Assembly: GCA_011947345.1 (NCBI GenBank)
Contig: JAAVTG010000261.1
Span: forward strand, 62,001 to 126,000
Reading direction: 5' to 3'
Source: Phytophthora quininea
Lineage: Eukaryota; Oomycota; Peronosporomycetes; Peronosporales; Peronosporaceae
DNA length: 64,000 bases
The notes below the pieces were generated by a model. That model was given only the letters and a program-made list of their open reading frames with translations, searched no databases and was not told the DNA's origin. Within the stretch, counting starts at the first letter, position 1, and every line of letters starts with the position of its first letter. The position numbers and the translations under genes were made by a program. Shown here piece by piece: positions 33,688 through 43,947 of this stretch.

Positions 33688-35010
33688 TGGAGAGAAAGAA
33701 TCGTCCCCCTCGATCCGAGTTGCCCCCGCTGAGTGTGGCGTTAAGGCGATCGGGTCCACCCAACTTACCTGCTACAGCTTGCAAACCGAAGAAGAAGCCT
33801 CGAAAACGGGCTCACTACTTGCGGCACTCGCAGCGATGTACGATTATCCAGCGGATAAGCGATGGCGAAAAACAAGCAGCTCTTGCGAGGGAGTACAAGA
33901 TCACTCGAGCTGCAATCAGTGCCATCTACAAGAACCGCGAGGACATTCTAGCGCAAACTGTGGACGACGAATCGTACGTGTCGTTTGGAAAGGTTCGCTT
34001 GTTGCTTATCCATTCAGTTCGTGCATTTTAGCGGCAGTGAGAGCGAGGATGACGACGAAGACGAAGATCAAACTATTAAACACAAGAATGTGACGGAAAT
34101 CCGCAGCGATGCTGTGCTGGTTCGGCTGACCACATTGCGAGACGTCAAATCTACCGCAATGGAGTTCCACCGAGCAGCAACTCGTCTTATCACGTATGTC
34201 TACAAGGTTGGATTGGGTACTATTAAATACTTTATTGACTTTACTTGTTGTTGTAGAGTGCTTCTGGAAGAAGCGTTTGCGGTTGTCGGTACTGAAGCTG
34301 TGGAGCGAATTGGTCGAACTGGTGAGAGCTACACTGGTCTCGAGAGGAAGTATGAGTTCTGCGGCATTACGTTCGGCGATGAAACTCTGCCTTTCGCAAC
34401 AATATTTCGTCAGCTCGAGGGCCGTTCACGCCAAGGTGTGTGTATACAGTTAGACGTTGGTTTGTACGACTTTGAATTTAGTTTTATTGCTGTGAAGGCT
34501 CGATACAAGCTGAAGAGTTACCAGAGAGCGACGGAAAACCGACACGATGGCACATTTCCAAGGTTGATATTCCTCGGACATCAAACGCTTCAAAGTCTTG
34601 ATATTCTCCTTTATTTGCGGTGACTATGGACGTGAAGTCAGAGCTATCGAAGTCAGGAACTCAATCTTGTGTGCAAAATTCGCTGGTTCTTATGGATTTT
34701 TTTCTTTCTTGCAGGCTCTTAGATCGCTTGGGGTTCACGAGAAAGAAATCGCAATCGTTGCCATTTTAAGTTCTTCTCGCGGACTTGATATGATCGCGAA
34801 TCAATTTCCAAGTACGGAAGGTGTTGATAATGAAGCACATCAGAGCACTGTAACTAACACTGTGTTGCTATGAAACAGAAGTTCGAGTGATCACTGCTGC
34901 CATCGAGGACCACGTGACTGCAGGTCCGTACGAAGCGCTCTCTGGACTCGCTGCTTTTATTGACCAATTTCGTCAAGGAAACAAGACGAATCAAAGTGCC
35001 TGGGTTTAGA
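33688..35010 (+). CDS. HTH (psq-like) plus UPRT-like domain protein, multi-exon
   Basis: N-terminal exon (ATG 33688): basic, then a helix-turn-helix of pipsqueak/CENP-B type (QRCTIIQRISDGEKQAALAR, ITRAAISAIYKNREDIL). A first intron near 33990-34031 has an uncertain acceptor. After an acidic linker (SESEDDDEDED) comes a uracil phosphoribosyltransferase-like fold: LTTLRDVKSTAMEFHRAATR, LLEEAF (joined across intron 34195-34256), YTGLERKYEFCGITFGDETL, then SDIKRFKVLIFSFICGDYGRE, ALRSLGVHEKEIAIVAIL, GLDMIANQFP, and VRVITAAIEDHV to the stop at 35008-35010. Introns near 34437-34497, 34655-34713 and 34812-34875 have GT/AG ends. The PRPP-loop region (GDYGRE) lacks the usual D-x-M-x-A-T-G-G signature, so catalysis is doubtful. 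One frame irregularity near 34570. Confidence 0.55.
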
Positions 35011-35224
35011 GGGAAAAATACCAACAAGTAGAGTAGTTCAAGACAATAAAAATAGTAGTTGACAAGAAGCACATCCTGTTTTTCAAGGAAACTTCAATTC
35101 ACGACGAGAACGTGCTGCAATTGTTTGTCGTGGTTGTTGTTTACGAGATATCGAAAGACAATCAAATAATCTTGTCTTGTCAATCATCTCGGATAGACGT
35201 CAACGACAACTCGCTAAGGTGCTG

Positions 35225-36112
35225 TGCCGACCGAGGCGCAAAATTATCACGTGCACGAAGAGGATGCGGTTGAGCACCTTCGCTCGCAGTGCTTGACGCT
35301 GCCAAGTGTGGGCTGCACTTCGTATTGGTCTCGCGAAAGAGTGGAGAACACACAACGACCACGCCACTCAGATGGGGTCTGCAAACGCTGCATCGAGTGG
35401 GTCGGGCGCTGCGATTACTCGGGCGTCCAATTCGACCGTCGCGGACGACGAGAGATCGTCGAGAACCCAGTCGACAGATCTGCAGCAGGCCTTAGTTTCT
35501 GAGAGGGTCTCACCAACGAGAAGACCAAAGACGCTACGGTGTCCGTGATCAACATGCTACTCGGTAGCTCTGACGGAGCACCAGAAAAACAATTCGACAA
35601 CGACGACGAGGGGTATATGACAACAGCGCAGGAATACCTCCACCGTCGTGTTTGAGATGCACAATCAGAGGACTGCGAGTTGGCCAACTTCAGCGAGCGG
35701 AACTACCCATTGGAACTAGCACCGATTTCCGAGAACGAGTCTGCTCGTCTGAAGTGCATCAACAACTTACGACTCATGGACTTGACTAAGAGTTTGCGAC
35801 TTCCTGAGTAAGGAGTATGACTTCTACACCACGCTGGTCACGATCATCGGTCAGGCGGTGCTTAGCTGTACCTTAGCAGACTACGCGAAGATTCGAATGC
35901 TATGGGAGCTCACGCTTTGCCAGCACTTACTCGTGGGGATGCCCCATTCATCGTCCGTTATCTGGAAGCGGATGTGCGGTTCTACAACTTGGACCTCATC
36001 ACCAAGTTAGGCTTCAGGAACTATTGTGGCATCCCTATCAGGGGTCCTGGTGGGGTCATCCTTGGCTCTCTTTGCTATGTGCATTCGGGGACGGCGGATA
36101 TTCCGTGGTAGC
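35225..36112 (+). pseudogene. START/FYVE/GAF family relic (linker and GAF part)
   Basis: Broken frames encode YPLELAPISENESARLKCIN and LRLMDLTKSLRLPE (35705-35810), the conserved entry to the GAF domain in this family, then ..FYNLDLITKLGFRNYCGIPI..GGVILGSLCYV (about 35960-36085), the GAF core. Stops and shifts separate them. It ends at TGG-TAG (36112). START and most of the zinc finger are not visible; the region adjoins the inner edge of the left inverted-repeat arm. Confidence 0.55.
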
Positions 36113-36267
36113 AATACGACACACTGGTGAGGTTCGGCGAGATCGCGGCCAAGATCATAAGAATCAAAGCCGAAGCCAATTTATCATAGCAGTCCACACC
36201 AAAGCATTTCATTCACCACAACCAACGAACGCGACACCAACGTGACCGGCAGAAAGTCACGCAAAAG

Positions 36268-37374
36268 CTACTTGCCGAATGAGTAGCGCGACTTGATGTG
36301 CTCTAGGATACTCCGCAGAAGCCAGCCATCGGCGTCCGTGAGCTTATCGCTGTTAACGTCCATGGCAGAAGGAGGAAACGTGCTAGGCTTGTTCTCGGCC
36401 ACGTACATGTCCGGCAGTCCGAAGCCGTGGCCCATTTCGTGCAAAAGCGTCGACATGTGCTCCAGATCCATCGTCTTCAGCATTTCGTCCACTTGGACAC
36501 GTTGGCCCCAGTCCCCTCCCGCTCCAATGGCACCTTCGCCTGGAGAGGTGGACGGCCAGAAGGTCAAGTCAAAAGCGCCGCCCTTGCACGAGCTGGTGTC
36601 TGCATTGGCGGCCTGACCCAGGTGCTTGTAGCACTCGTCCGGACATTTAGGACTGCCTTCGGCATCCAGAATGCCTTCGTAAATGGTGCCGAGCGAGTCG
36701 TCGCTCCAGTCCATGATGGACTTGTCCTTGACCGCATAACCGACGATGGTGACGTCGATTTTTTCATACGGCCAGCACTCGTAGCCCACAAGCCACTGGT
36801 TCCACAAGTTCATTTGCTTGTTCAGTATATTTTCAAACTTGGACGCCGTGGCCTTCTCCAGCTTCACATCAGTGTCCCAACGCACGCAGTAAGCAAGAGA
36901 GCCTTTGTTGGTCACGAGTTGGTCGAAGATGAGGTTCTTGAAAGGAGGAATGTCCTTCTCCATCGTGTTCTTCCAGACCCAGTCGATGTCTTCACGGGTA
37001 ACATACGTCTCCGGATCGCCGGTAACACATTGGCCGCTCGCGGAGGTGATCTTGCCAAACGTGGCGTGATCTCCCGTACCAGATGATGGGGTGGTGGAGT
37101 TGCCCTGACTCACGTCGGAGGCCCCTGGCGCTGCGGTGGCGGTGGCCGAACTTCCTTGAGAACCACTCGACTCGAACATAGTAGGCGGTCCTGCAGAGGA
37201 GGCCTGTGTTGTTAACGAGCTGCTATCACTTGCCACTTGGGGAGTGGTGGTCTCCTCTAGTACTGGAGACTGGGTCTTTACGACACACTTGGCTGCTGAT
37301 GCGGAACTGGTTGCCGCAGCTATCCACGCGATAACCAATGTGGCTGGAATGCAAGACGATCGAATTGACACCAT
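36268..37374 (-). CDS. Secreted HExxH zinc metalloprotease
   Basis: The ATG at 37374 gives a 368-residue protein with a signal peptide (about residues 1-28: VIAWIAAATSSASA), a Ser/Thr/Pro-rich linker (35-110), and a catalytic domain with HEMGHGFGLPD at 312-322. The HExxHxxGxxD pattern is the metzincin-type zinc site. Paired cysteines in the mature domain fit an extracellular enzyme. Oomycete genomes carry such neutral zinc metalloproteases, probably for host or matrix protein degradation. An in-frame upstream extension to 37593 exists but its first residues come from the A1 repeat of the adjacent retrotransposon, so I reject that start. A truncated sister gene lies on the other side of that element (43948-44268). 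Confidence 0.85.
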   Translation of the reverse strand: MVSIRSSCIPATLVIAWIAAATSSASAAKCVVKTQSPVLEETTTPQVASDSSSLTTQASSAGPPTMFESSGSQGSSATATAAPGASDVSQGNSTTPSSGTGDHATFGKITSASGQCVTGDPETYVTREDIDWVWKNTMEKDIPPFKNLIFDQLVTNKGSLAYCVRWDTDVKLEKATASKFENILNKQMNLWNQWLVGYECWPYEKIDVTIVGYAVKDKSIMDWSDDSLGTIYEGILDAEGSPKCPDECYKHLGQAANADTSSCKGGAFDLTFWPSTSPGEGAIGAGGDWGQRVQVDEMLKTMDLEHMSTLLHEMGHGFGLPDMYVAENKPSTFPPSAMDVNSDKLTDADGWLLRSILEHIKSRYSFGK

Positions 37375-37524
37375 GGCGGAGAAAGCACAAATGGTGAGGG
37401 AGCAGAGGACGACATCGGTCCAACGTCCTCTCGCAAAAAGGTGTGCAAACGAAATTAATACGAACTCGCTATGGATGACGGATCCACCAGCATTACTTAC
37501 CGACATTAGCACATCACGGCGGCA

Positions 37525-37646
37525 TGGGAATTTTCGAGCAAGAGCGCGAAAATAGCTTTTCAAGGAAGGCAGCGCAAGATGAAACCAACGCACGAAGCCG
37601 TAGGTAGTTCCTGCTCGTTAGTTTCAGATTTCTCTCTCGCGTCTAA
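37525..37646 (+). repeat. Split direct repeat A1
   Basis: 122 bp beginning TGGGAATTTTCGAGCAAG and ending TCGCGTCTAA; repeated at 43566-43687 (A2) with no difference seen. Confidence 0.9.
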
Positions 37647-37706
37647 GGCCCTCGTTCTCTCGCTTCAGCGTCTCTACCCGCTTTCAGCTCCCTTTGCTCC
37701 GGAATT

Positions 37707-39737
37707 ATGGTTCGCTTAACTAAGCGCTCGTTCCTCCATTTAGTGCCGGAGTTAGTCGAGGGTGAATTTGAGCAGCCATTCTACGCCAAGGTCGTTGGAA
37801 TGACGTCCGACCAAGTGGCGTTCCGCAGCTTAGAAGGCGGAGAAGGGATGGTGCATCGAAATATCGCTGAAGACCACGTGGTGACGGCGAGTGAAGTGAG
37901 AGCAGCAGGAGAGCTTTCGTGTCTACGACGTGCGGTATCTTTCCATCTCCCAGAGAAGTTTTCATTTGGACAAGTTGTTCAAGTAGACAGTGAACGTGCA
38001 AGGGTCAGATCAAGCGGTGAAATGCTGGAGACAGAAGTGAGCTGTGTGTCCTTAGTGCCGCCCATAGTGGCTCTATTGCTTGAGCATGTTGAGTTCAATC
38101 TCGACGAATGGAGTGTCACGGAGATAGATGAAGTTAAAGACACCATTCTGGATCGGGTCCTGGGGAGAAACGGTGCGCTGGGATCTAATGTGTTGTCGGT
38201 GGTCCTCGACGGTCAAATGTCAGAGAGCTGCCGCCCTCTGCCGACCCAATTGTGTCAATGGACTGACCCAACTACGGGGCAAGCGTGCGAATTTACGCTT
38301 CAGCATGCATTGGACTTTGCCCATTTCGTCGACGGGGAGTTTGAACCGGTACCCAGCTCTGTTGGGACAACGTTCTATCGCCCTGCAAGTGGCCGTACTC
38401 AATGTATCAGCAGAAGTGATAGAATGCGGTCTCCGCGTTTGGCCGACGCATTGTTCGATCCTTTTGTAGATGATGATGAAGAAATTTCAGCTCAAGCTGA
38501 CGACGGAGCTGAACTTGGGGCATCAGAACAAGCGCGAGGCTCTAAACGGTCCAGCACACCTATTGTGGTTGATAACGAAGAAGTTAGCGCTCCACCAAAA
38601 CGACGGCGCACGGCCCTCGACCAAGACGCTCTGATCGTGGAGAAGCTAAGTGATGATCCTGACCTGTTAAATCGTTTCCTTGAAGTTCGTCAAGCCTCGA
38701 ATCGAACACAGAACACTCCCATCCGAGAAGCGGATAATGTCCTTCACAGTCTTCTACCTGCAAGACGGGTTACAGACACGAAAATCGGAAAGCCGTCAAA
38801 ATACGCTTTTTGCCCTCGTGAAGATCAGCAGCGTGTGCATGAATGTATCACATCTGCGACGCACAAAGGTAAGCATGCAACCCTATTTTGCAAAAGTTTG
38901 GTTCGGTCTGAGTTCGTCAAGTTCAAACCGTTGCCGGGTGTGTGTACGCGACTGTATGACATTCAGTTTGGTTCCTGTGGACTTTCCATTTGTCACTTTG
39001 CACGCTTTTCACCTGATGAGAGAATGGCATGGCTTCAAGCTGGTGGCTCTAATTTCGATAACTTGTCTGCGTCGGCTGAATTTACAGCTGCTCGGCCTCC
39101 GTCAAGCATTGAAGAAGTTGTCGACAATGCCAAAGTGCTGCTTACATTCACCCGCGAGTACTGCTGTGTCGAGTTGGTTGAGCTGGTGGAATGCATTATC
39201 GCATTTATCGAGGAAACACTGATGCGCGTGTCGTGGAGTTTGGCCGAGCTTCCGTCTCTAGTGTACTGGGTCAATGACGTGCTCGAAGATTTTCGTGGGG
39301 CGGTGGAGACCGACGAGGACATGACCAATGTTAAATCGCGCTGCACAACGGAAGATCGATTACTAAGGGATATCATGTTCGTTAAGGTTCATCGTCAAGT
39401 AGATACCATTCGCAACGGTATGTCGTCTGCAACTGCCCTATCAGCAGCCGAATCGACCAACGCGGTTCCTCGAGATCAAACCAATCGCAGTAGCAAGAAA
39501 AAGACAGGATTTATTCCTCGACATGTATTGAAGCGGCTGCCAGCTCAAACGGATCCAGGAACTCATGAAACGCGACAGCTCTGCATGCGATTCCTGTCCA
39601 ATGACGGCTGCGCTGGAGAAGGTGATGAATGCCCTCATGATCGAGCCCACTTCATCCCTAAGAAACTTCCAGATATTGTCAAGGCAGAAATCAAAAAGCG
39701 CTTTGGCGGTCTGAAGAACGAACATAAGCGCCTGTGA
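37707..39737 (+). CDS. ORF1 (gag-like) of YR retrotransposon
   Basis: Uninterrupted 676-codon ORF opening 60 bp after repeat A1. The N-terminal half has no domain I recognise. A basic bipartite patch (PKRRRTALDQ, near residue 300) and an acidic region precede the C-terminal half. Near the C-terminus CMRFLSNDGCAGEGDECPHDRAHF forms a CCCH/CCHC-like zinc knuckle, suited to RNA binding. Position and zinc knuckle fit a Gag-like structural protein. Its intactness shows the element is fairly young. Confidence 0.7.
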   Translation: MVRLTKRSFLHLVPELVEGEFEQPFYAKVVGMTSDQVAFRSLEGGEGMVHRNIAEDHVVTASEVRAAGELSCLRRAVSFHLPEKFSFGQVVQVDSERARVRSSGEMLETEVSCVSLVPPIVALLLEHVEFNLDEWSVTEIDEVKDTILDRVLGRNGALGSNVLSVVLDGQMSESCRPLPTQLCQWTDPTTGQACEFTLQHALDFAHFVDGEFEPVPSSVGTTFYRPASGRTQCISRSDRMRSPRLADALFDPFVDDDEEISAQADDGAELGASEQARGSKRSSTPIVVDNEEVSAPPKRRRTALDQDALIVEKLSDDPDLLNRFLEVRQASNRTQNTPIREADNVLHSLLPARRVTDTKIGKPSKYAFCPREDQQRVHECITSATHKGKHATLFCKSLVRSEFVKFKPLPGVCTRLYDIQFGSCGLSICHFARFSPDERMAWLQAGGSNFDNLSASAEFTAARPPSSIEEVVDNAKVLLTFTREYCCVELVELVECIIAFIEETLMRVSWSLAELPSLVYWVNDVLEDFRGAVETDEDMTNVKSRCTTEDRLLRDIMFVKVHRQVDTIRNGMSSATALSAAESTNAVPRDQTNRSSKKKTGFIPRHVLKRLPAQTDPGTHETRQLCMRFLSNDGCAGEGDECPHDRAHFIPKKLPDIVKAEIKKRFGGLKNEHKRL

Positions 39738-39758
39738 CTCGCCGAGGGTAGATCGGTT

Positions 39759-42391
39759 GTGCGTCCACCTCAGAGTCCAGTATCAGCGCAACCATGCACG
39801 TACACACCCGAGCAACACGCGGTGATGAGCTTAAAACGATGTACTGGTAAAGAAATTCGATGCGCACAGCGTAAGAGCCTTACATATCTTCAACACCAAA
39901 CTTCCTCTCCGTCTCTATCCGAGACGGAAGGCAAGGACACTGGACCGGAGATCTTGGGCTCGAGACCATGCAAGCCGCGCCACATTCAAACACAGAGTAA
40001 GATGAACGCTAAGACCCGCTCACATTCAAAGTCAGTACGAGGCGACTCGTCGAACTCACAAACTGAGGCGAATGCTGGATGCGAGAGTGGGCGTTCGTTG
40101 AGACCGTGTACAATTGGCCATTCTGAACAAGCACAGAGTAAGGTGGACGCTAAGACCCGCGCCGGATCAAAGTCAGTGCGATTCGATTTATCGCAATCGC
40201 AAGCTGAAGAGATCGCTGGACGCGAGAGTGGGCGTTTACTGAGACCGTGCCATGGTCATTGCAAGTCAACAAAGAGTAAGTCAAACACTAGCACGTGCAC
40301 CAAAGTCGGGGCTGATGGGCCGGTCACACGTATTAGCGCGTGTACTGGTCGTGCAACGGACTGTTTGACGAGACCTTGTTTACTTATAAAGCACCAGACA
40401 CATGACGATATCGTCGAGGGTCAGCTCGCAACCAAGGGGCCTTCACAGTCCCGCAACCGAGTTCTTAACCAGAACCACGAGATTCCCGCCTTTGTCGATG
40501 AAGTCAGCAAAATTCATCCAAGAACAATTGGAAGAGGAGCTTCTTCGGGCTGAATGCAGAATCTCAGTCTCGCAGAGGCGATTCGGCTACGTGCGCACTC
40601 GTAGGACTGATGAGATTCTATACGATGTCGATCAGAAAGCAAGTCAGTCACTATCAGAGATTATCCGCTCCAGAGGCTGGTGTCTAGAAGAAGCCACTAG
40701 ATTCTTTCGTGGTGAAAATCACGTTGACAACAGACCAAGCAAAGGGTTGGACTCAAAAAGGCTACAGATAGTCCTTCACGGATATCCTCATCTTGACCAT
40801 CTCATCCAGATTGCAGAATTTGGAATCGATGTCGAGTGGAAAATAGGTCCAAAGCCATGCCGTCCTCCTCACAAAAATCATGGCTCCTGTCTGCGATACC
40901 TACGTGCAGTCACACGGAGTATTAGGGAGGGCCAAGACTCAGGCCAGTACATGGTTGTCGAACTTGACATCCTGGACCGCTGGCCAGAAGTAATAAGTAG
41001 TCCTCTCGGTGCTGTCGAAAAGAAAGGTGCAGATCCGAATGAGGAAGTCCGCGTGATTCATGACTTGTCGTTCCCGAAAAACGCATCAGTTAATTCTGCA
41101 TTCGTCGCCGAGTCCGTTCCAAAAGTGCGATATGCCTCCGTGGCTGTCATAGCTCAGCGCATAGAGTATCTCGCAACTCATGGCTATGCAGGTCGTATTC
41201 GCATTCTCAAAGGTGATGTTAAAGGTGCTTTTCGACACCTCCGAACTCGTGCCAATCAGGTTTTTAGGATGGCAGCGAGTGTCAAGGAATTAGGAGTTGC
41301 TATCATCGATATGGCAGCGCCATTTGGATGGGCAGGCTCACCACCGTGCTACGCTTTATTTGGGCGAGCGATATCTTGGCTGATGGGCACAAACTCCCCG
41401 CTTCGGTCTCAGATTCGGATGATGATGACCCATTTTTCCCTTACGAATGGGTCGACGACCATGTACTAGTCGAACCCGATATCGAGGATAGACTACACCT
41501 GGCCGAAGCAACGTTGCGCCATGCTATGCTAGCCGTCTTGGGCCCAAGGTCAATAAATGAAGCCAAGTTCTCCGAATGGTGTACCGAAATTGTAGCTCTG
41601 GGTCTGCTCTGGAACACAGTTCGTCGAACAGTGTCAATACCAAATGATAAAATAGCCAAGGCTCGACTTCGCGTTGAAGGGCTACTTAAGCTTGGCACCG
41701 CGTCAAAGACAGAACTTAACAAAGCTCTTGGGTCGCTTAGGCATGTTGCAATCTGCTTAAGGACGGCGAAACCATTCTACCAGCGCCTACAAGGGTTGTG
41801 CACAAATGCGCCGCGGTTCGTTAGAATTCGATTGTCACAAGGCGCGACAGCAGATTTACTCTGGTTCCAACAAATTCTGCACCACGGCTGTCTTGCGGAA
41901 CTTCCGCTAGCAATGTTCGGGACCTTGCCAAATCCTGACGTCGTACTACTGATGGATGCATCGGATATTGGCTTGGCAGTCCTCGATCCGGCTTCAAACG
42001 AATTTATACAGTTGGAATTTGACCACGATGAAGAGAAATTGGTAAAGGAAGCGGTAACCACGGCAGCAAAATTCTCAATCAACGTAAGAGAGCATTTATG
42101 CATCGCGCTGGCACTGTGGACTTGGGGGTCCAAGTGGAATCAACTGGCTGAAGGAAAGACAATCCACATCAAATGCTGGAGTGACAACACGTCAGCCGTG
42201 TCTTGGTGCAACAAACTGCACTCTAAGAATTCGTTCAGTCAAGAAATCAATCGGTGCATCGGCCTGGCTGAAGCCTATTTTAACCTAAGGGTATCGGTAG
42301 ATCATATACCTGGAGCTAGAAACTCCATGGCCGATGCAGCATCTCGAGCTTGGACCGAACCTCATAAATCCTCATGGTCTAACTTCTCCTC
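39759..42391 (+). CDS. ORF2: reverse transcriptase and RNase H, two frame breaks
   Basis: 39759-40553 is a low-complexity N-terminal extension with two ~135-bp repeat units (SKMNAKTR..ESGRSLRPC and SKVDAKTR..ESGRLLRPC). A shift near 40510 leads into the RT: VISSPLGAVEKK, VRVIHDLSFPKNASVN, RILKGDVKGAFRHL, APFGWAGSP. A second break at CCCC 41396-41399 precedes WVDDHVLV (the YxDD-box equivalent) and the thumb. RNase H follows: VVLLMDASDIG (catalytic Asp), IKCWSDNTSAVSW, VDHIPGARNSMADAASR. The WVDD box and the lack of integrase match DIRS-order RTs. Confidence 0.75.
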
Positions 42392-43724
42392 TTGCTGGAA
42401 GCAGGTACCGATTCCACCGAACTGCAGAAAACTCTACACCAACTTCTCGAGAAGCTTCAAACCCAATCGCTGGCCGCGTCGTCCGCAACAAAGTACAACA
42501 GTACATGGGTCCAGTGGTCTAAGTGGTGCCAGCAGCTTAATTTCTCCGAATGGTTACCTGAAAACCCGAGAAAACATTCATACCAGCTCGCACTATTCGC
42601 CGTTTACTCATGGAGATACGGGTGGAACAACTCGGGAACTGGGAATTCTGCCAATACCGTCCTCTCCAAAATCTCTCATATCTCGTGGCATCATCGCAGA
42701 ATGCTCGGATACGGAGTCGGGTTACTCCCTGGGCACCAGCTCGCAGTCACCGGTATGCGGCGGACGGAACCGCCCAGCAACCCCAAACAACCGGTCACAG
42801 TTAATATCCTTAAGCGACTGCACCAATCTCTCGACTTCGCAAAACCCAGCACCGAGTCATTTGGGGGCTTCGGTGCTGGGTTTCTTCTTTCTTTTAAGAA
42901 GATCGGAGTATCTGGCGGTCGGCTCAACCACTAAACATTACGCACTGCAGCGAGAAGATGTGAAATTTGTTGGGTCCGACGAGCGCGAAATCAATGAGCT
43001 TGAAAAGGTTGTGGCTGTCATTATTCGATTTAGAGGTAGCAAGAATGACCAATTCGGCCAAGGTGCCCTGCGCAGACTAGAACGATCGGGTCAGAACTGG
43101 TGTTGTCCAGTGCTAGCAGCTTGGTTCCTGGTGCAGCATCACAAGTCTCTAGGAGTTGCAGCCAGCACACTGTTGTGCAAAATCGACGCGTCCACCAACT
43201 TGCAAGTGCGTGATATGGTTCAGGCTATCAAACTTGCGGCTGAACAAGCAGGGCAGTCTCCAGTGAGATATGGTTCACATTCACTTCGTAGCGGTGGTGC
43301 TACAGCACTCTTCAATGCTGGATTCGACGGCCTAGCGGTGAAATTATTCGGGAGGTGGAAGTCTGATGCGGTAGAACGATACACTCGCATTGGGAGTCGG
43401 TTATCGTCCAGAATGGCCCAGCAAATGATTGTCAAGCCGGCACCACAGCAACGTATTGGGGTATCCCCGCGCCACGCCACACCCTGGCAGCGGGGGCGCT
43501 GTAATACCAACTTTCATTTGTGCCGTTCTCGGCACGCCCCGAAGAGAAAGCAACGACAATTGAAATGGGAATTTTCGAGCAAGAGCGCGAAAATAGCTTT
43601 TCAAGGAAGGCAGCGCAAGATGAAACCAACGCACGAAGCCGTAGGTAGTTCCTGCTCGTTAGTTTCAGATTTCTCTCTCGCGTCTAACCCGCCACGCCAC
43701 ACCCTGGCAGCGGGGGCGCTGTAA
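42392..43724 (+). CDS. Tyrosine recombinase of YR retrotransposon
   Basis: The frame overlapping the RNase H end begins the SAM-like N-terminal domain (KYNSTWVQWSKWCQQL; ALFAVYSWRYGW). It passes, near the G-run at 42863-42867, into the catalytic domain: GFFFLLRRSEYL (first Arg), HSLRSGGATALFNAGFD (HxxR), LFGRWKSDAVERYTRIG (final Tyr). These are the R-H-R-Y catalytic residues of tyrosine recombinases, used instead of an integrase for insertion of circular DNA. The open frame reads on through B1 and A2 into B2 and stops at 43724; the functional end is probably near 43440. Confidence 0.75.
43470..43565 (+). repeat. Split direct repeat B1
   Basis: 96 bp starting CGCCACGCCACACCCTGG and ending GACAATTGAAA. 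It differs from B2 only in a C-run (four here, five in B2 at 43757-43761). Confidence 0.9.
43566..43687 (+). repeat. Split direct repeat A2
   Basis: Second copy of A1, joined directly to the end of B1. Confidence 0.9.
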
Positions 43725-43786
43725 TACCAACTTTCATTTGTGCCGTTCTCGGCACGCCCCCGAAGAGAAAGCAACGACAATTGAAA
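43690..43786 (+). repeat. Split direct repeat B2
   Basis: Second copy of B1 and the right end of the element; host DNA begins at about 43787. Confidence 0.9.
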
Positions 43787-43947
43787 GCAAGTTGCTGCCG
43801 TCGTTGAACAGCACATCCGATTACAACTCCGCCAGAAGAAGTCCAAGCACCCCGTCATCATCAACGAAAGCCACGAATTTCTGAGCAAAATATGTTATCT
43901 CAAGCAACGGCTGCAATCGATTTGGATGCTGGGCTGGTGGGTTGCCA

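Larger units (their letters stand above)
31573..35019 (+). repeat. Left arm of 3.45 kb inverted duplication
   Basis: Identical or nearly so to the reverse complement of 53785-57229 (3447 against 3445 bp). Boundaries: the first common base is C31573 (opposite 57229) and the last is A35019 (opposite 53785). Beyond these points the flanks are unrelated. Differences I could see are few: roughly six substitutions, all transitions, plus a T-run length difference (TTTT 32912-32915 here, three at the partner). It carries most of the M96 gene, a LINE 3' relic and an HTH-UPRT-like gene. Confidence 0.93.
37525..43786 (+). mobile_element. Tyrosine-recombinase retrotransposon (Ngaro/PAT-like) with split direct repeats
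   Basis: A 6.26 kb element of the DIRS order. Order of parts: A1 (37525-37646), gag-like ORF, RT-RNase H ORF, tyrosine recombinase, B1 (43470-43565), A2 (43566-43687), B2 (43690-43786). A1=A2 (122 bp) and B1=B2 (96/97 bp). This split direct repeat layout A1-[ORFs]-B1-A2-B2 is diagnostic of Ngaro- and PAT-type elements. I see no methyltransferase-like domain, which favours Ngaro. There is no target-site duplication, as expected. It lies between two copies of a metalloprotease gene. Confidence 0.85.

Noticed and set aside
33434..34093. 219-codon plus-strand ORF (MSVEFFRGHQ...) overlapping the HTH-UPRT gene, repeated in the right arm
   Set aside because: It runs in a different frame from the HTH exon, has no domain, and its second half is the frame shadow of the HTH and linker. 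Its presence in both arms only reflects the duplication.
36427..37086. 219-codon plus-strand ORF antisense to the metalloprotease
   Set aside because: Mirror of a well-supported minus-strand gene; no domain of its own.
37375..37593. Upstream start of the metalloprotease ORF at 37593
   Set aside because: Its first codons lie in the retrotransposon A1 repeat and it would hide the clear signal peptide at 37374.
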